Shown here in pieces: positions 41,648-49,779 of a DNA stretch of 64,000 bases. Position 1 is the stretch's first letter. Each line of letters begins with the position of its first letter. The position numbers were made by a program, and so were the translations under genes. This DNA comes from Bacteroidaceae bacterium. Its GTDB lineage: Bacteria; Bacteroidota; Bacteroidia; Bacteroidales; Bacteroidaceae. The stretch is from the NCBI GenBank assembly GCA_017536765.1, contig JAFXGV010000038.1, forward strand, positions 1-64,000, read 5' to 3'. The notes under the pieces are model-generated. The model was not told the DNA's origin and did no database searches. It was given only the letters and a program-made list of their open reading frames with translations.

Positions 41648-43717
41648 TTAGTTCATATCAACTATGATAGGCTCGTCTATTGTTACTGCGATGTCCTTCA
41701 AAATGATAGAAGCTCTCTCGCTCAAAGTAACGTTTTGTCCCTTTCCGTTGAGTTTTATGTCAAGGTTACACAATTTCTCTATATCGCCCTCGGCTACGCT
41801 CAATTTAACCGTAACCTTTGTTGCTACAGGAGCCTCATTGTGGCCTTTACCTGCTTTAATTGTAATGGGCTTGCCATTCTCATCAACCAACTTGGCAACA
41901 ATACCCTTGATAGCTCTGTTATACGCATCGAGGGCCACAATTTCAACATTAAAATCGGCAGGAACTGTGTTCAAGGCTTCGAACTCAACAGATACCGATT
42001 CAATCTCAGATACATAGTCGGTAACCTCTGTGGGGTCCTCACCCAAAACATCTTCCACAGTCTCGGTGTAAGTAAGGTTCACATCATTGAATATCATAGG
42101 AATGTTGATGTCGTATGAACCTTTTATCACCATATTATCGCCAAGTGTAACCTCCTGCACCTGCGCAGCCACCTTAGGTTTGATATTGTCAATCTTCACC
42201 TTGTGAGGTACTTTTGCAAGCAAAGAGCTAATGCTGCCACTTGTAATGTATTTAGACTCATTTGTTATTTCATATACATTTGCGCCTTTTTTGATATCAG
42301 AAAGATGTATAGTAACAGGAGCATATTTTTCATCTTGTATCTCTTTACCATACTCGTCAAGACCGTGCATAACGATTGTAGCCTCTGCAGCAAGGTCCAC
42401 CTCACTATTGATAGTAAGTGTAATCGAAGGATTTGCAAAATCGAACACAGCACCGTTCTCATAAACGAAATCCATATCCTCGCCCAAATCCAAATCAACT
42501 ATATCCACCTTAATAGGATCGATATCGGGGTTGAATACACCCTTAATTCTATTCAAAACAAACGAGTATTTACCATTTTGGTCCTTTTCACCTATTGAAA
42601 CAACAGCATCGAAGGTTACATTTTCAATAGTGAACATAGTTTCCATAGTTATATCAATGGCGCTGGCAGAGATACGGCCCTCGGCAGCATACTCTTTTGT
42701 GCCATCTACGGTTATTTTGCCGTTTTCTGTCACAGCATCACCTTTTGTAAAGTCAAAACCTATAATCTTATATGCGTTGGTAAGGTGCTTTATGTTTTTA
42801 TCGTCGATGTGTGTAGCACCACCCTCAATATAGAGCTTGTTACAATCCTCGGTTTCAACAACATCTGTTCCTTCCTCAAATACGATGAATTTAGGAACCT
42901 GAATATAGAACTTCTCGTCCTCTTGGTTACCATACAAGTGAATAGTTTCTACGAGGTCGCTAAACACCTTATTACCACCCTCTACGGCAATAGCCACGTC
43001 GATTGTAAGGTCGGTGGGTTCATCGAGCCAAACAGCCTCAACCTCCTCAACACCTTCGGGAATTTCTACAGAAAGGTCGTAATTGATTCTCGAAGACTCA
43101 CCTGTAATATCGTGGTTGATTTCTCCAAGTTCCACATTAGACTGCAAAGCCTCTTCATACTTGGCAATAACCTCGGCATACTGCTCCTCAATTTCATTAA
43201 GAGCGTTGTTTCTTTCTGTTTCAGCCTTTGCTATAGCCTCCTGTTTAGCAGTAGCGCTAAGCAGAGGATTACTGTTTATCTCATCTACAGCCTCGACATA
43301 CGCTTTCTCAACAGCAGCAATAGCATCAGCCCTTTTGGTCTTAGCCTCTTGCAACAAAGCCTCGATATCATCTTCTGTTTGCTTAATAATCTTAAGATCA
43401 AATTTTTCACTGTGGCTTATAGGCTCCACTTCAACCTCTACCGCGTCTATTGTTACTGTTGTTTCATCAATAACATCGCTTTTTGTTATCACGTAATTAC
43501 CATCGGCATCGGTTTTCAGCACATCACCGGTTGTTATCATTTCAGTGAGGAAAATCTCCTCGGTAGAACCAAGTGGCAGCGAAATGCCATTACCCACAGC
43601 TACAGTCGCATCAATATCCTTTGACAAATCGAGTGCATCTTCTACACTGCACGCTGTCAAAAAAGACAACAGCACTAAAGATGCTGCTTTAACAGACATA
43701 ATACTTTTTAACTTCAT
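41648..43717 (-). CDS. Large envelope lipoprotein of unknown function
   Basis: 689 residues. Lipobox LTAC with lipidated Cys at about 22 after MKLKSIMSVKAASLVLLSFLTAC. Residues 110-200 hold an Ala/Glu/Lys-rich coiled-coil insertion (EALLQEAKTKRADAIAAVEK...). The rest is beta-rich with many repeated IxVDG and DxxxE stretches. I do not recognise a named domain. It lies directly before the DUF5723 barrel gene in the same direction, so the two may act together at the outer membrane; that is inference from position only. Promoter TATTTTTG at 43765-43772. Confidence 0.75.
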   Translation of the reverse strand: MKLKSIMSVKAASLVLLSFLTACSVEDALDLSKDIDATVAVGNGISLPLGSTEEIFLTEMITTGDVLKTDADGNYVITKSDVIDETTVTIDAVEVEVEPISHSEKFDLKIIKQTEDDIEALLQEAKTKRADAIAAVEKAYVEAVDEINSNPLLSATAKQEAIAKAETERNNALNEIEEQYAEVIAKYEEALQSNVELGEINHDITGESSRINYDLSVEIPEGVEEVEAVWLDEPTDLTIDVAIAVEGGNKVFSDLVETIHLYGNQEDEKFYIQVPKFIVFEEGTDVVETEDCNKLYIEGGATHIDDKNIKHLTNAYKIIGFDFTKGDAVTENGKITVDGTKEYAAEGRISASAIDITMETMFTIENVTFDAVVSIGEKDQNGKYSFVLNRIKGVFNPDIDPIKVDIVDLDLGEDMDFVYENGAVFDFANPSITLTINSEVDLAAEATIVMHGLDEYGKEIQDEKYAPVTIHLSDIKKGANVYEITNESKYITSGSISSLLAKVPHKVKIDNIKPKVAAQVQEVTLGDNMVIKGSYDINIPMIFNDVNLTYTETVEDVLGEDPTEVTDYVSEIESVSVEFEALNTVPADFNVEIVALDAYNRAIKGIVAKLVDENGKPITIKAGKGHNEAPVATKVTVKLSVAEGDIEKLCNLDIKLNGKGQNVTLSERASIILKDIAVTIDEPIIVDMN

Positions 43718-43764
43718 AACAATATAATTTAATTAAATTTAATTTACAAAACAGGCTCGACAGG

Positions 43765-43772
43765 CAAAAATA
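43765..43772 (-). promoter_or_regulatory. -7 promoter box of the lipoprotein-DUF5723 operon
   Basis: Minus-strand TATTTTTG, followed by CC, 47 nt before the ATG at 43717. Confidence 0.5.
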
Positions 43773-43872
43773 GTCAAAAATTTGTTAATATACACAATAA
43801 TGCAAATAAAATTTTACTTTAGCGAATGTTAATGTGGAAATAGAAAATTTGTGACACAACGAATATATAAAA

Positions 43873-43905
43873 AAAGCGCCTTGCAGACGTGTCTGCAAGG
43901 CGCAT
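43873..43905 (-). terminator. Intrinsic terminator after the FadL-type gene
   Basis: Arms GCGCCTTGCAGAC and GTCTGCAAGGCGC with GT between them, followed on the minus strand by TTTTTTT. It ends transcription 25-55 nt after the stop at 43930. Confidence 0.9.
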
Positions 43906-43929
43906 ATTGATTGTAGATTATATTCTTAA

Positions 43930-45282
43930 TTAGAAACGGAAGTCAACACCGACTGCTACGTTGTAAGTCTTGCGCAAGTAGTGCGAGCCTGTTGCACCTG
44001 CACCGTGAGCATAGTTGGCATAGCAAGCACCGAAGTTCAAATCCCAGTTCTCGTTGAAGCTGTACTTACCACCGGCACCAACAATAAATGAGTCGTCGAT
44101 GAAAGAAATATCGCTCAAATAGCTCTCATTCACGCCAAAATCACTAAACTGCACACCGGTAGAGAGAAGGAGTTTGTCGGTAACCTTAACCTCTACACCT
44201 GCGAGCAACTCGTATGTGTTGCGACTCAAAGTCTTCATTGTGTTAGCCTTGCTCATCAAAGATTCAATTGTGGCGTCCTTGTCAAAGTAATATGTTGTAG
44301 CACCCATAACCTTCACGCGGTCGCAGATATCATACGAAGCACCTACTGAAAGTTTTGCGGGAGCATCGTTGCGGAACTTTACACCATCACTCAATGTGGG
44401 TAGAGCAGCCAACAATTTCTCCGATGTAGTACTCTTTGTATCGTTCTCTATAATGTTAATTGCACGGAATTCATACTTAACACCCAAGTTAAAACCACCC
44501 ACTTTGTAATCAACACCTACAATGGGAGCAAAAGCAACACCTGTTTGAGTCAATTCAAGCTCATAGTTGGGAGCAGCACCTGCCACAACAGCCTCATAAG
44601 GAGCAAGTTGAGGAATTGCACTCATAGGAACCTCTGCCACACCTGTATTATACATAACACCGTTGGGGAAAGATGTCAAAATAGTTCCCTCATATGTAAG
44701 GCTTGTATAATTGGCACGAAGACCACCGTAAACCGAGAAATTATCATTTACCTTATAGGCTGCACCAAGCTGCAAGCTGAAAAGATACTGTGTAGATGTA
44801 AAAGTAGAAGAGGTGCTGTAGCCTGTAACATCGGCAAGAGCGGGATTCACAGCAGCCAATCCTTGAGCAAACAAGCCGTTAACCATATTATTGAAAACAG
44901 GGAGACCATTATCAAAATTAGCCTCGCCGCCACCACCGGGCATACCAAAGAAAGCACTGAAAGCCCAATCGCCAGTCTTATATGTAGCGTGGAAAGTAGG
45001 CATAATGGGAACATAAACCTCACCCTTATACTCTTTACCATTGTTTACAACATCGCGGTCCTGCCAAATCATCTGCCAGTTGGCTGAAACAGTCCAGCCC
45101 TCCTTCAAGAAAGCTGTACCTGCGGGGTTGAAGTAAACAGCATCGGCATCCAATGAAGCGTAACGAGCAGGGTTACGAACAAAAGCCGCACTCTGGTTTG
45201 TGTTTGTCAAAAGACCACCTGCAAACGATGCTATTGCAAGCGATGCAAAAACAATACTTGAAAAAATTCTTTTCATAATCAT
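43930..45282 (-). CDS. OmpP1/FadL-family outer-membrane transport protein
   Basis: 450 residues with signal peptide MIMKRIFSSIVFASLAIASFAGG. The mature start GGLLTNTNQSAAFVRNPARYASLDADAVYFNPAGTAFL carries the NPA motif of FadL, whose N-terminal hatch plugs the barrel. The C-terminus ends in YNVAVGVDFRF with a final Phe, as outer-membrane barrels do. Members import long-chain fatty acids or other hydrophobic compounds; the exact cargo is unknown. A promoter with an overlapping dyad lies upstream. It is monocistronic. Confidence 0.9.
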   Translation of the reverse strand: MIMKRIFSSIVFASLAIASFAGGLLTNTNQSAAFVRNPARYASLDADAVYFNPAGTAFLKEGWTVSANWQMIWQDRDVVNNGKEYKGEVYVPIMPTFHATYKTGDWAFSAFFGMPGGGGEANFDNGLPVFNNMVNGLFAQGLAAVNPALADVTGYSTSSTFTSTQYLFSLQLGAAYKVNDNFSVYGGLRANYTSLTYEGTILTSFPNGVMYNTGVAEVPMSAIPQLAPYEAVVAGAAPNYELELTQTGVAFAPIVGVDYKVGGFNLGVKYEFRAINIIENDTKSTTSEKLLAALPTLSDGVKFRNDAPAKLSVGASYDICDRVKVMGATTYYFDKDATIESLMSKANTMKTLSRNTYELLAGVEVKVTDKLLLSTGVQFSDFGVNESYLSDISFIDDSFIVGAGGKYSFNENWDLNFGACYANYAHGAGATGSHYLRKTYNVAVGVDFRF

Positions 45283-45341
45283 ATAAATTTAAAAAGTTAT
45301 TGATTCGTTTTTAGTAATTACTGTTATGTCTCAAATTTTTC

Positions 45342-45370
45342 GTTGCACAAAGGTACGGCTTTTGTGCAAC
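45342..45370 (-). promoter_or_regulatory. Promoter of the FadL-type gene with a dyad over the -7 box
   Basis: Minus-strand TACCTTTG (45348-45355) is a perfect -7 box. It overlaps one arm of an exact inverted repeat: GTTGCACAAA (45342-45351) and TTTGTGCAAC (45361-45370), 9-nt spacer. A protein bound here would cover the promoter. Confidence 0.55.
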
Positions 45371-45493
45371 AGGCGTTAAAAAACAGCCCTTTTTAACGTA
45401 AAAAATGCACATATTGGTTACTCTTTGTTCATTTTACACCACGTAGATGCACAAAACAGGACATTAAAAGGTGTAATTGCAAGAAAAGAGAGA

Positions 45494-45653
45494 GGAAAGC
45501 CATAGGCTTCGACAATGTGAGCAGCCAATGGTCACGTGCTGCACAGACGAAGTTTGTGCAACGTGGGTGGCGCTAAGCGAGCATTGTCAATCGAACCTGC
45601 GACCACCCGGGCACAAACACAAAAGATGATGAGCGATACAGGAATGCGATACT
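45494..45653 (-). pseudogene. tRNA-Pro-like pseudogene, unit 1 (3' end missing)
   Basis: Broken tRNA body like that in unit 2, but the array ends inside the T-loop insertion, so the 3' acceptor part is absent. The anticodon region no longer forms the tRNA-Pro stem. Confidence 0.65.
45511..45588. repeat. 78-bp palindromic element (locus 3, copy 1)
   Basis: Outer arms GACAATG (45511-45517) and CATTGTC (45582-45588); inside, CCAATGGTCACG, an inner TGCACA/TGTGCA hairpin, CGTGGGTGG. Layout as at 11128 and 21107. It is inserted in the T-loop of the degenerate tRNA. A second copy is at 45728-45805. Confidence 0.75.
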
Positions 45654-45696
45654 ATAAAAAAAACAGCAAGAGTAATTAAGAAACCACTCTTGCTTT

Positions 45697-45870
45697 TGGT
45701 CGGGGCGACAGGAAAGCCATAGGCTTCGACAATGTGAGCAGCCAATGGTCACGTGCTGCACAGACGAAGTTTGTGCAACGTGGGTGGCGCTAAGCGAGCA
45801 TTGTCAATCGAACCTGCGACCACCCGGGCACAAACGCAAAAGATGATGAGCGATACAGGAATGCGATACT
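45697..45870 (-). pseudogene. tRNA-Pro-like pseudogene, unit 2, interrupted in the T-loop
   Basis: Reading minus: a D-arm region GTATCGCATTCCTGTATCGC matches the true tRNA at 16 of 20 positions, all four changes being G-to-T. A changed anticodon region follows, then GGTGGTCGCAGGTTCGA intact, a 90-bp insertion carrying the palindrome, then the intact 3' end TCCTGTCGCCCCGACCA. The 5' acceptor strand is missing, so it cannot make a tRNA. Confidence 0.7.
45728..45805. repeat. 78-bp palindromic element (locus 3, copy 2)
   Basis: Identical to the copy at 45511-45588, offset 217 bases. Confidence 0.75.
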
Positions 45871-45875
45871 ATAAA

Positions 45876-45913
45876 AAAAACAGCAAGAGTAATTAAGAAA
45901 CCACTCTTGCTTT
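45876..45913 (-). terminator. Intrinsic terminator of tRNA-Pro
   Basis: Minus: GCAAGAGT, 12-nt loop, ACTCTTGC, then TGTTTTTTTT. It directly follows the encoded CCA. A copy is present in unit 1 near 45659-45696. Confidence 0.9.
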
Positions 45914-45990
45914 TGGTCGGGGCGACAGGATTCGAACCTGCGACCACCTGGTCCCAAACCAGGTGCGCTACCGGACTGCGCTACGCCCCG
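45914..45990 (-). tRNA. tRNA-Pro (anticodon UGG)
   Basis: 77 bases including an encoded CCA. Acceptor CGGGGCG pairs with CGCCCCG and the discriminator is A. The D-arm is GCGCAGTCCGGTAGCGC, the anticodon arm CCTGG-TTTGGGA-CCAGG with TGG, and the T-arm is GCAGG-TTCGAAT-CCTGT. All stems pair, so it is a functional tRNA. It lies 24 bases before the stop side of the spt gene, on the same strand. Confidence 0.97.
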
Positions 45991-46013
45991 AAACCGAAAT
46001 TATTTATATACCT

Positions 46014-47201
46014 TTATTTAATAATATCCAACTGCTTGAAGATAGGCACCATAACATCAAGAGCACGGTCTATCTGCTCCTTGGTGTGAGTAGCCATCAG
46101 CGAGAAACGGATAAGTGTATCCTGGGGGGAACAAGCCGGTGGCACCACAGGATTCACAAACACACCGGCTTCCCACAACATCTTTGTAACCATAAATGTC
46201 TTGTCGGTATCACGGATATACAAAGGAATAATAGGAGTAGAAGTATTTCCAATCTCAAAACCGAGGTCACGGAAATTCTTCAATGTATAGTTTGTTATCT
46301 TCCAAAGGTTCTCCAAACGCTCAGGCTCTTCCTGTATGATGTGCAACGCCTCCAATGCTGCCGCAGTAGCTGCGGGAGTATTACTTGCGCTGAATATATA
46401 TGAACGCGAATTGTGACGTATATAGTTTATCACCTCTTTATCGGCAGCAATGAAACCACCAATGGTAGCCAAGGATTTACTGAATGTACCCATAATGAGG
46501 TCTACATCTTTTGTGAGCCCAAAGTGGTCGCAAGTACCACGTCCCTGATTGCCAAGAACACCCAAACCGTGAGCCTCGTCAACCATTATGCTTGCATTGT
46601 ACTTGTCCTTCAGACGCACAATCTCGGGCAAGTTGGCTAAGTCGCCCTCCATACTGAACACACCATCCACAACAATGAGTTTTATGGTGTCGGGATCACA
46701 AGCCTGCAACTCTTTCTCCAAGTTCTCCATATTATTATGGCGGAACTTACGCACTGTAGAGAATGACAAACGACGGCCATCTACAATAGATGCGTGGTCA
46801 AGTTCATCGCAGATGATGGTATCGCGGCGGCCGGTTATGCAAGAGAGCACACCCAAGTTCACTTGGAAACCCGTAGAATATACCAACGCCTCATCTTTTC
46901 CAACGAACTGGGCAAGCTCGTTCTCAAGCTGCAGGTGAATATCCACGGTACCATTGAGAAAACGTGAACCGGCACAGCCCGTACCATACTTACGTGTGGC
47001 AGCTATGGCAGCCTCTTTGATGCGCGGGTGGTTTGTAAGGCCCATATAAGAGTTTGAACCAAACATAAGCACTTTTTTACCACTCATCAACACCTCGGTA
47101 TCCTGTTCGCTCTCTATGCAGCGAAAATAGGGATACACACCCATAGCCATAAAACGCTGCGGGAGGTCGTATTTCGCATATTTCTCTTTTAGTAAACCCA
47201 T
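46014..47201 (-). CDS. spt: Serine palmitoyltransferase (alpha-oxoamine synthase family)
   Basis: 395 residues, the same length as Bacteroides Spt. A PLP enzyme that condenses serine with an acyl-CoA to start sphingolipid synthesis, an uncommon trait in bacteria and typical of Bacteroidetes. Motifs: [13 protein letters not shown] near 48, [13 protein letters not shown] (73-85), His136 (DELDHASI) that stacks on PLP, Asp208 in MVDEAHGLG, and the PLP lysine Lys242 in [13 protein letters not shown]. It could be read as KBL or BioF, but the match to [13 protein letters not shown] and the long N-terminus fit Spt. Monocistronic; a tRNA follows. The 143-bp upstream gap holds only its promoter region. 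Confidence 0.87.
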   Translation of the reverse strand: MGLLKEKYAKYDLPQRFMAMGVYPYFRCIESEQDTEVLMSGKKVLMFGSNSYMGLTNHPRIKEAAIAATRKYGTGCAGSRFLNGTVDIHLQLENELAQFVGKDEALVYSTGFQVNLGVLSCITGRRDTIICDELDHASIVDGRRLSFSTVRKFRHNNMENLEKELQACDPDTIKLIVVDGVFSMEGDLANLPEIVRLKDKYNASIMVDEAHGLGVLGNQGRGTCDHFGLTKDVDLIMGTFSKSLATIGGFIAADKEVINYIRHNSRSYIFSASNTPAATAAALEALHIIQEEPERLENLWKITNYTLKNFRDLGFEIGNTSTPIIPLYIRDTDKTFMVTKMLWEAGVFVNPVVPPACSPQDTLIRFSLMATHTKEQIDRALDVMVPIFKQLDIIK

Positions 47202-47344
47202 CTTATTATACTTGGTTTATAGGCCTATGCCTTAACGGAGTGCAAAGGTAAACATTTTTTTTGAAAACACTTACCTTTTTACAAACTTATTCGTAAAAAC
47301 ATCTATAAAAACATAGAACAGCCGGCTGGCTGTTCTATGAATAT

Positions 47345-49771
47345 TTATTTTTTCTTCTTACGTGGTTTATCAATGTCGGAAGAATAGTACTCATAGCTTG
47401 TATAGCCTGTGGAATATTTATTTCCATAACCATAACCACGCTTGCGCTTAGCCATATCCTCGCCATTGACTACAATAGATACATTGCGCAATTTCTCCTC
47501 CTTAACAAGCGAGTTAAGGAATTCGAACGCCGACTTATCTGTGTAATCTACGCGCGATACATAAACTACCGCATCGGCCACCCTACTTAGGATAAGAGAA
47601 TCGGTAACAAGCCCCACAGGAGCTGTATCCATTACCACATAGTCGAACTTCTTGGAGAGATAGTTCAAAGCCATATCAAGGTTGGAACCCGATAGTAATT
47701 CGGCAGGGTTTGGAGGCACTATACCGGCCGGCAACAGATAAAGGTTGTGAACCTCGGCTGAAGGAATGATAAAGTTGTCAAGCATAGCAATATCCTTCTC
47801 ATCGGCACACAGATAGCTTGTAATACCCTCCGCTTTGGGATCTATATTAAAGACCTCGGCCAAACGCGGACGACGTATATCCACACCCATCATAAGCACC
47901 TTTTTACCGAGCACAGCCAAACTCACTGCAAAGTTTGTTGATACAAACGTTTTACCCTCGCCAGACATTGTAGAGGTAAACATTATCACCTTGCCGTCGT
48001 TTTTTTTCATAAGGAACTGCAGGTTGGTACGCAATGTTCTAAAGGCCTCGGCCATAACATCGTTCTGATTAGCACGAACCACAATTGCCTTACTACGAGA
48101 AGTAACACTTGGTGCAGCAGGCACAGTGGCAACCAAAGGCAACGTCGTAAATTCCTGTATCTCCTCGGGATTCGCAATCTTTGTACGCAGCAACTCCTTT
48201 ATATATATATATGCCGAAGGAAGCAACAAACTAATAAAGAATGCAGCAATGAAAATAATTTTTTTGCGAGGAGCTATTGGAGCTGCAGAACACATAGCGG
48301 GGTCTATGCAACGCAAGTTATTTGCAGTAACAGCAAGCGAGAGGGCTGTTTCCTCGTACTTCTGCAACAACATCACATATAGTTGCGACTTAGTGTCACG
48401 TTCACGGGTAATCTCAATAAGAGAACGTTCCATATCGGGCGACATACGCAAGCGCGATGTATACTCATTGGTTATCTTCTTCAACATATCGTACTGCGCA
48501 GCAAGTGATGCATCGTAAGCTTTAAGCGCCTCACGAATATCGGCCTGCAAGCCACGTACCGTTTCTGTTTGCAATTTCAAAGCGGGGTTTTCAGATGTTG
48601 CAGTGAGCAACAACTGGTTGCGCACTGCAACCTCGGCATTGTATTTTGTTATGAGCGTCGACAAAGAGACATCGCTTGTGAGTCCCATTGTAGACGGAAT
48701 CATCTGCAAATCATTCTTGGAATTATTCACAAAAGCTATCAAGAACTTGGAATTTTCCATTACAAGTTCCATACTCTCCATCTTCTTCACATACTCATCC
48801 TTGTTTCTAAGCACTTGGGGAGCATCTACTTCGGGCGATAGGAGCAGATTATCCTTCTTATAATTGGCAAGATTTCTCTCTTTTTCAGAAAGTTCGCCAC
48901 TGATAACCTCTATACGCTGCTGTATAAAGTCCTTGGTATCCTGCGACACCTGGCGTTTATCTTCATTTGTTACATTGTTGTAACTAACTATAAGTGCATC
49001 AATAAAGTCTATTCCATTGGCAGGTACCGTAGTATTCGCAGCCACAAAAGCCACTGACGCTGTTTTGGAAATTGGCGCAATACCCAAAGATGATTTGTAT
49101 GCAGCAGCGGCCGCCATCAGCGGAGCTATTGCTATATTTACATCACTCACAGTCTCAACGTCTTCGTTACGTGTGAGCAACACATCGCCCTTAATGGTAT
49201 GCAATAAATATGGGAATGTCTCAATGATTTCAGGCTCCGTTTCTATCTCCAGGCCTTCGGCAATATTTTCATAAATATATGAAACCTCGTAAACAGAATC
49301 GCTGTTCAAACTCAATGATATGTACAACGAAGATTTCAGATTCTCCAAGTCACTCTCTTTAATAACCGCATTCACAGGGCTGCTCATTTTATAAATGGGA
49401 GTAGTACCTATGAGTTTGGGTTTTGAATACGAGATATAAAGACCTGCATCGAGCACAGCACCACGAACAACCGAGAACGAGTTGATAACCTCAATCTCAT
49501 TTTCCACATTCGATGTATTGCCCTGGAAACCAAAATCGCTAAGCACATCCATTTGTGATGCGAACGAACCCTTTTCGTCATCCTGCAAAAGAATCTTGGC
49601 CGAAACCTGATATACCTTTGTGGAATTATAAATATAAAATACAGCTACACACAAACAAACAACAACTGAAATCGCAAAGAGTTTCCAGTTTAGCAAAAAA
49701 TGGTGCAATAGCAGGCCTAAATTAAACTCGTTTGAGTTTTCTTCCTGGTTTACATTACGTTCTATATCCAT
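47345..49771 (-). CDS. Polysaccharide co-polymerase / tyrosine autokinase (Wzc-like)
   Basis: 808 residues. Residues 1-40 are cytosolic, followed by a membrane segment (LFAISVVVCLCVAVFYIYNS), a large periplasmic part with coiled coils (about 280-500), and a second membrane segment near 517 (IIFIAAFFISLLLPSAYIYI). The cytosolic BY-kinase domain has Walker A TMSGEGKTFVSTN near 602, Walker A' VLMMGVDIRRP near 635, and Walker B DYVVMDTAPVG near 712. The end is a tyrosine cluster (GYGYGNKYSTGYTSYEYYSS) for autophosphorylation. It controls chain length and export of an exopolysaccharide. Wza-like partner directly upstream. Confidence 0.93.
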   Translation of the reverse strand: MDIERNVNQEENSNEFNLGLLLHHFLLNWKLFAISVVVCLCVAVFYIYNSTKVYQVSAKILLQDDEKGSFASQMDVLSDFGFQGNTSNVENEIEVINSFSVVRGAVLDAGLYISYSKPKLIGTTPIYKMSSPVNAVIKESDLENLKSSLYISLSLNSDSVYEVSYIYENIAEGLEIETEPEIIETFPYLLHTIKGDVLLTRNEDVETVSDVNIAIAPLMAAAAAYKSSLGIAPISKTASVAFVAANTTVPANGIDFIDALIVSYNNVTNEDKRQVSQDTKDFIQQRIEVISGELSEKERNLANYKKDNLLLSPEVDAPQVLRNKDEYVKKMESMELVMENSKFLIAFVNNSKNDLQMIPSTMGLTSDVSLSTLITKYNAEVAVRNQLLLTATSENPALKLQTETVRGLQADIREALKAYDASLAAQYDMLKKITNEYTSRLRMSPDMERSLIEITRERDTKSQLYVMLLQKYEETALSLAVTANNLRCIDPAMCSAAPIAPRKKIIFIAAFFISLLLPSAYIYIKELLRTKIANPEEIQEFTTLPLVATVPAAPSVTSRSKAIVVRANQNDVMAEAFRTLRTNLQFLMKKNDGKVIMFTSTMSGEGKTFVSTNFAVSLAVLGKKVLMMGVDIRRPRLAEVFNIDPKAEGITSYLCADEKDIAMLDNFIIPSAEVHNLYLLPAGIVPPNPAELLSGSNLDMALNYLSKKFDYVVMDTAPVGLVTDSLILSRVADAVVYVSRVDYTDKSAFEFLNSLVKEEKLRNVSIVVNGEDMAKRKRGYGYGNKYSTGYTSYEYYSSDIDKPRKKKK

Positions 49772-49779
49772 AATCCTTA

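Larger units (their letters stand above)
45494..45927. repeat. Two tandem 217-bp units beside tRNA-Pro
   Basis: Unit 1 45494-45710 and unit 2 45711-45927 differ at one base (near 45618 against 45835). Each contains a palindrome, a degenerate tRNA-Pro body, a terminator copy and the last 14 bases of tRNA-Pro. Unit 2 runs into the true tRNA at its T-loop. The rest of the 45283-45493 gap holds only the upstream promoter region of the FadL-type gene. Confidence 0.95.

Noticed and set aside
45494-45870. Two extra functional tRNA genes
   Set aside because: The T-loop is split by a 90-bp insertion, the anticodon stem is lost and the 5' acceptor strand is missing.
46014-47201. Glycine C-acetyltransferase (kbl) or BioF
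   Set aside because: Same superfamily, but the N-terminus and length match Bacteroides Spt and no tdh or biotin genes are adjacent. Not excluded completely.
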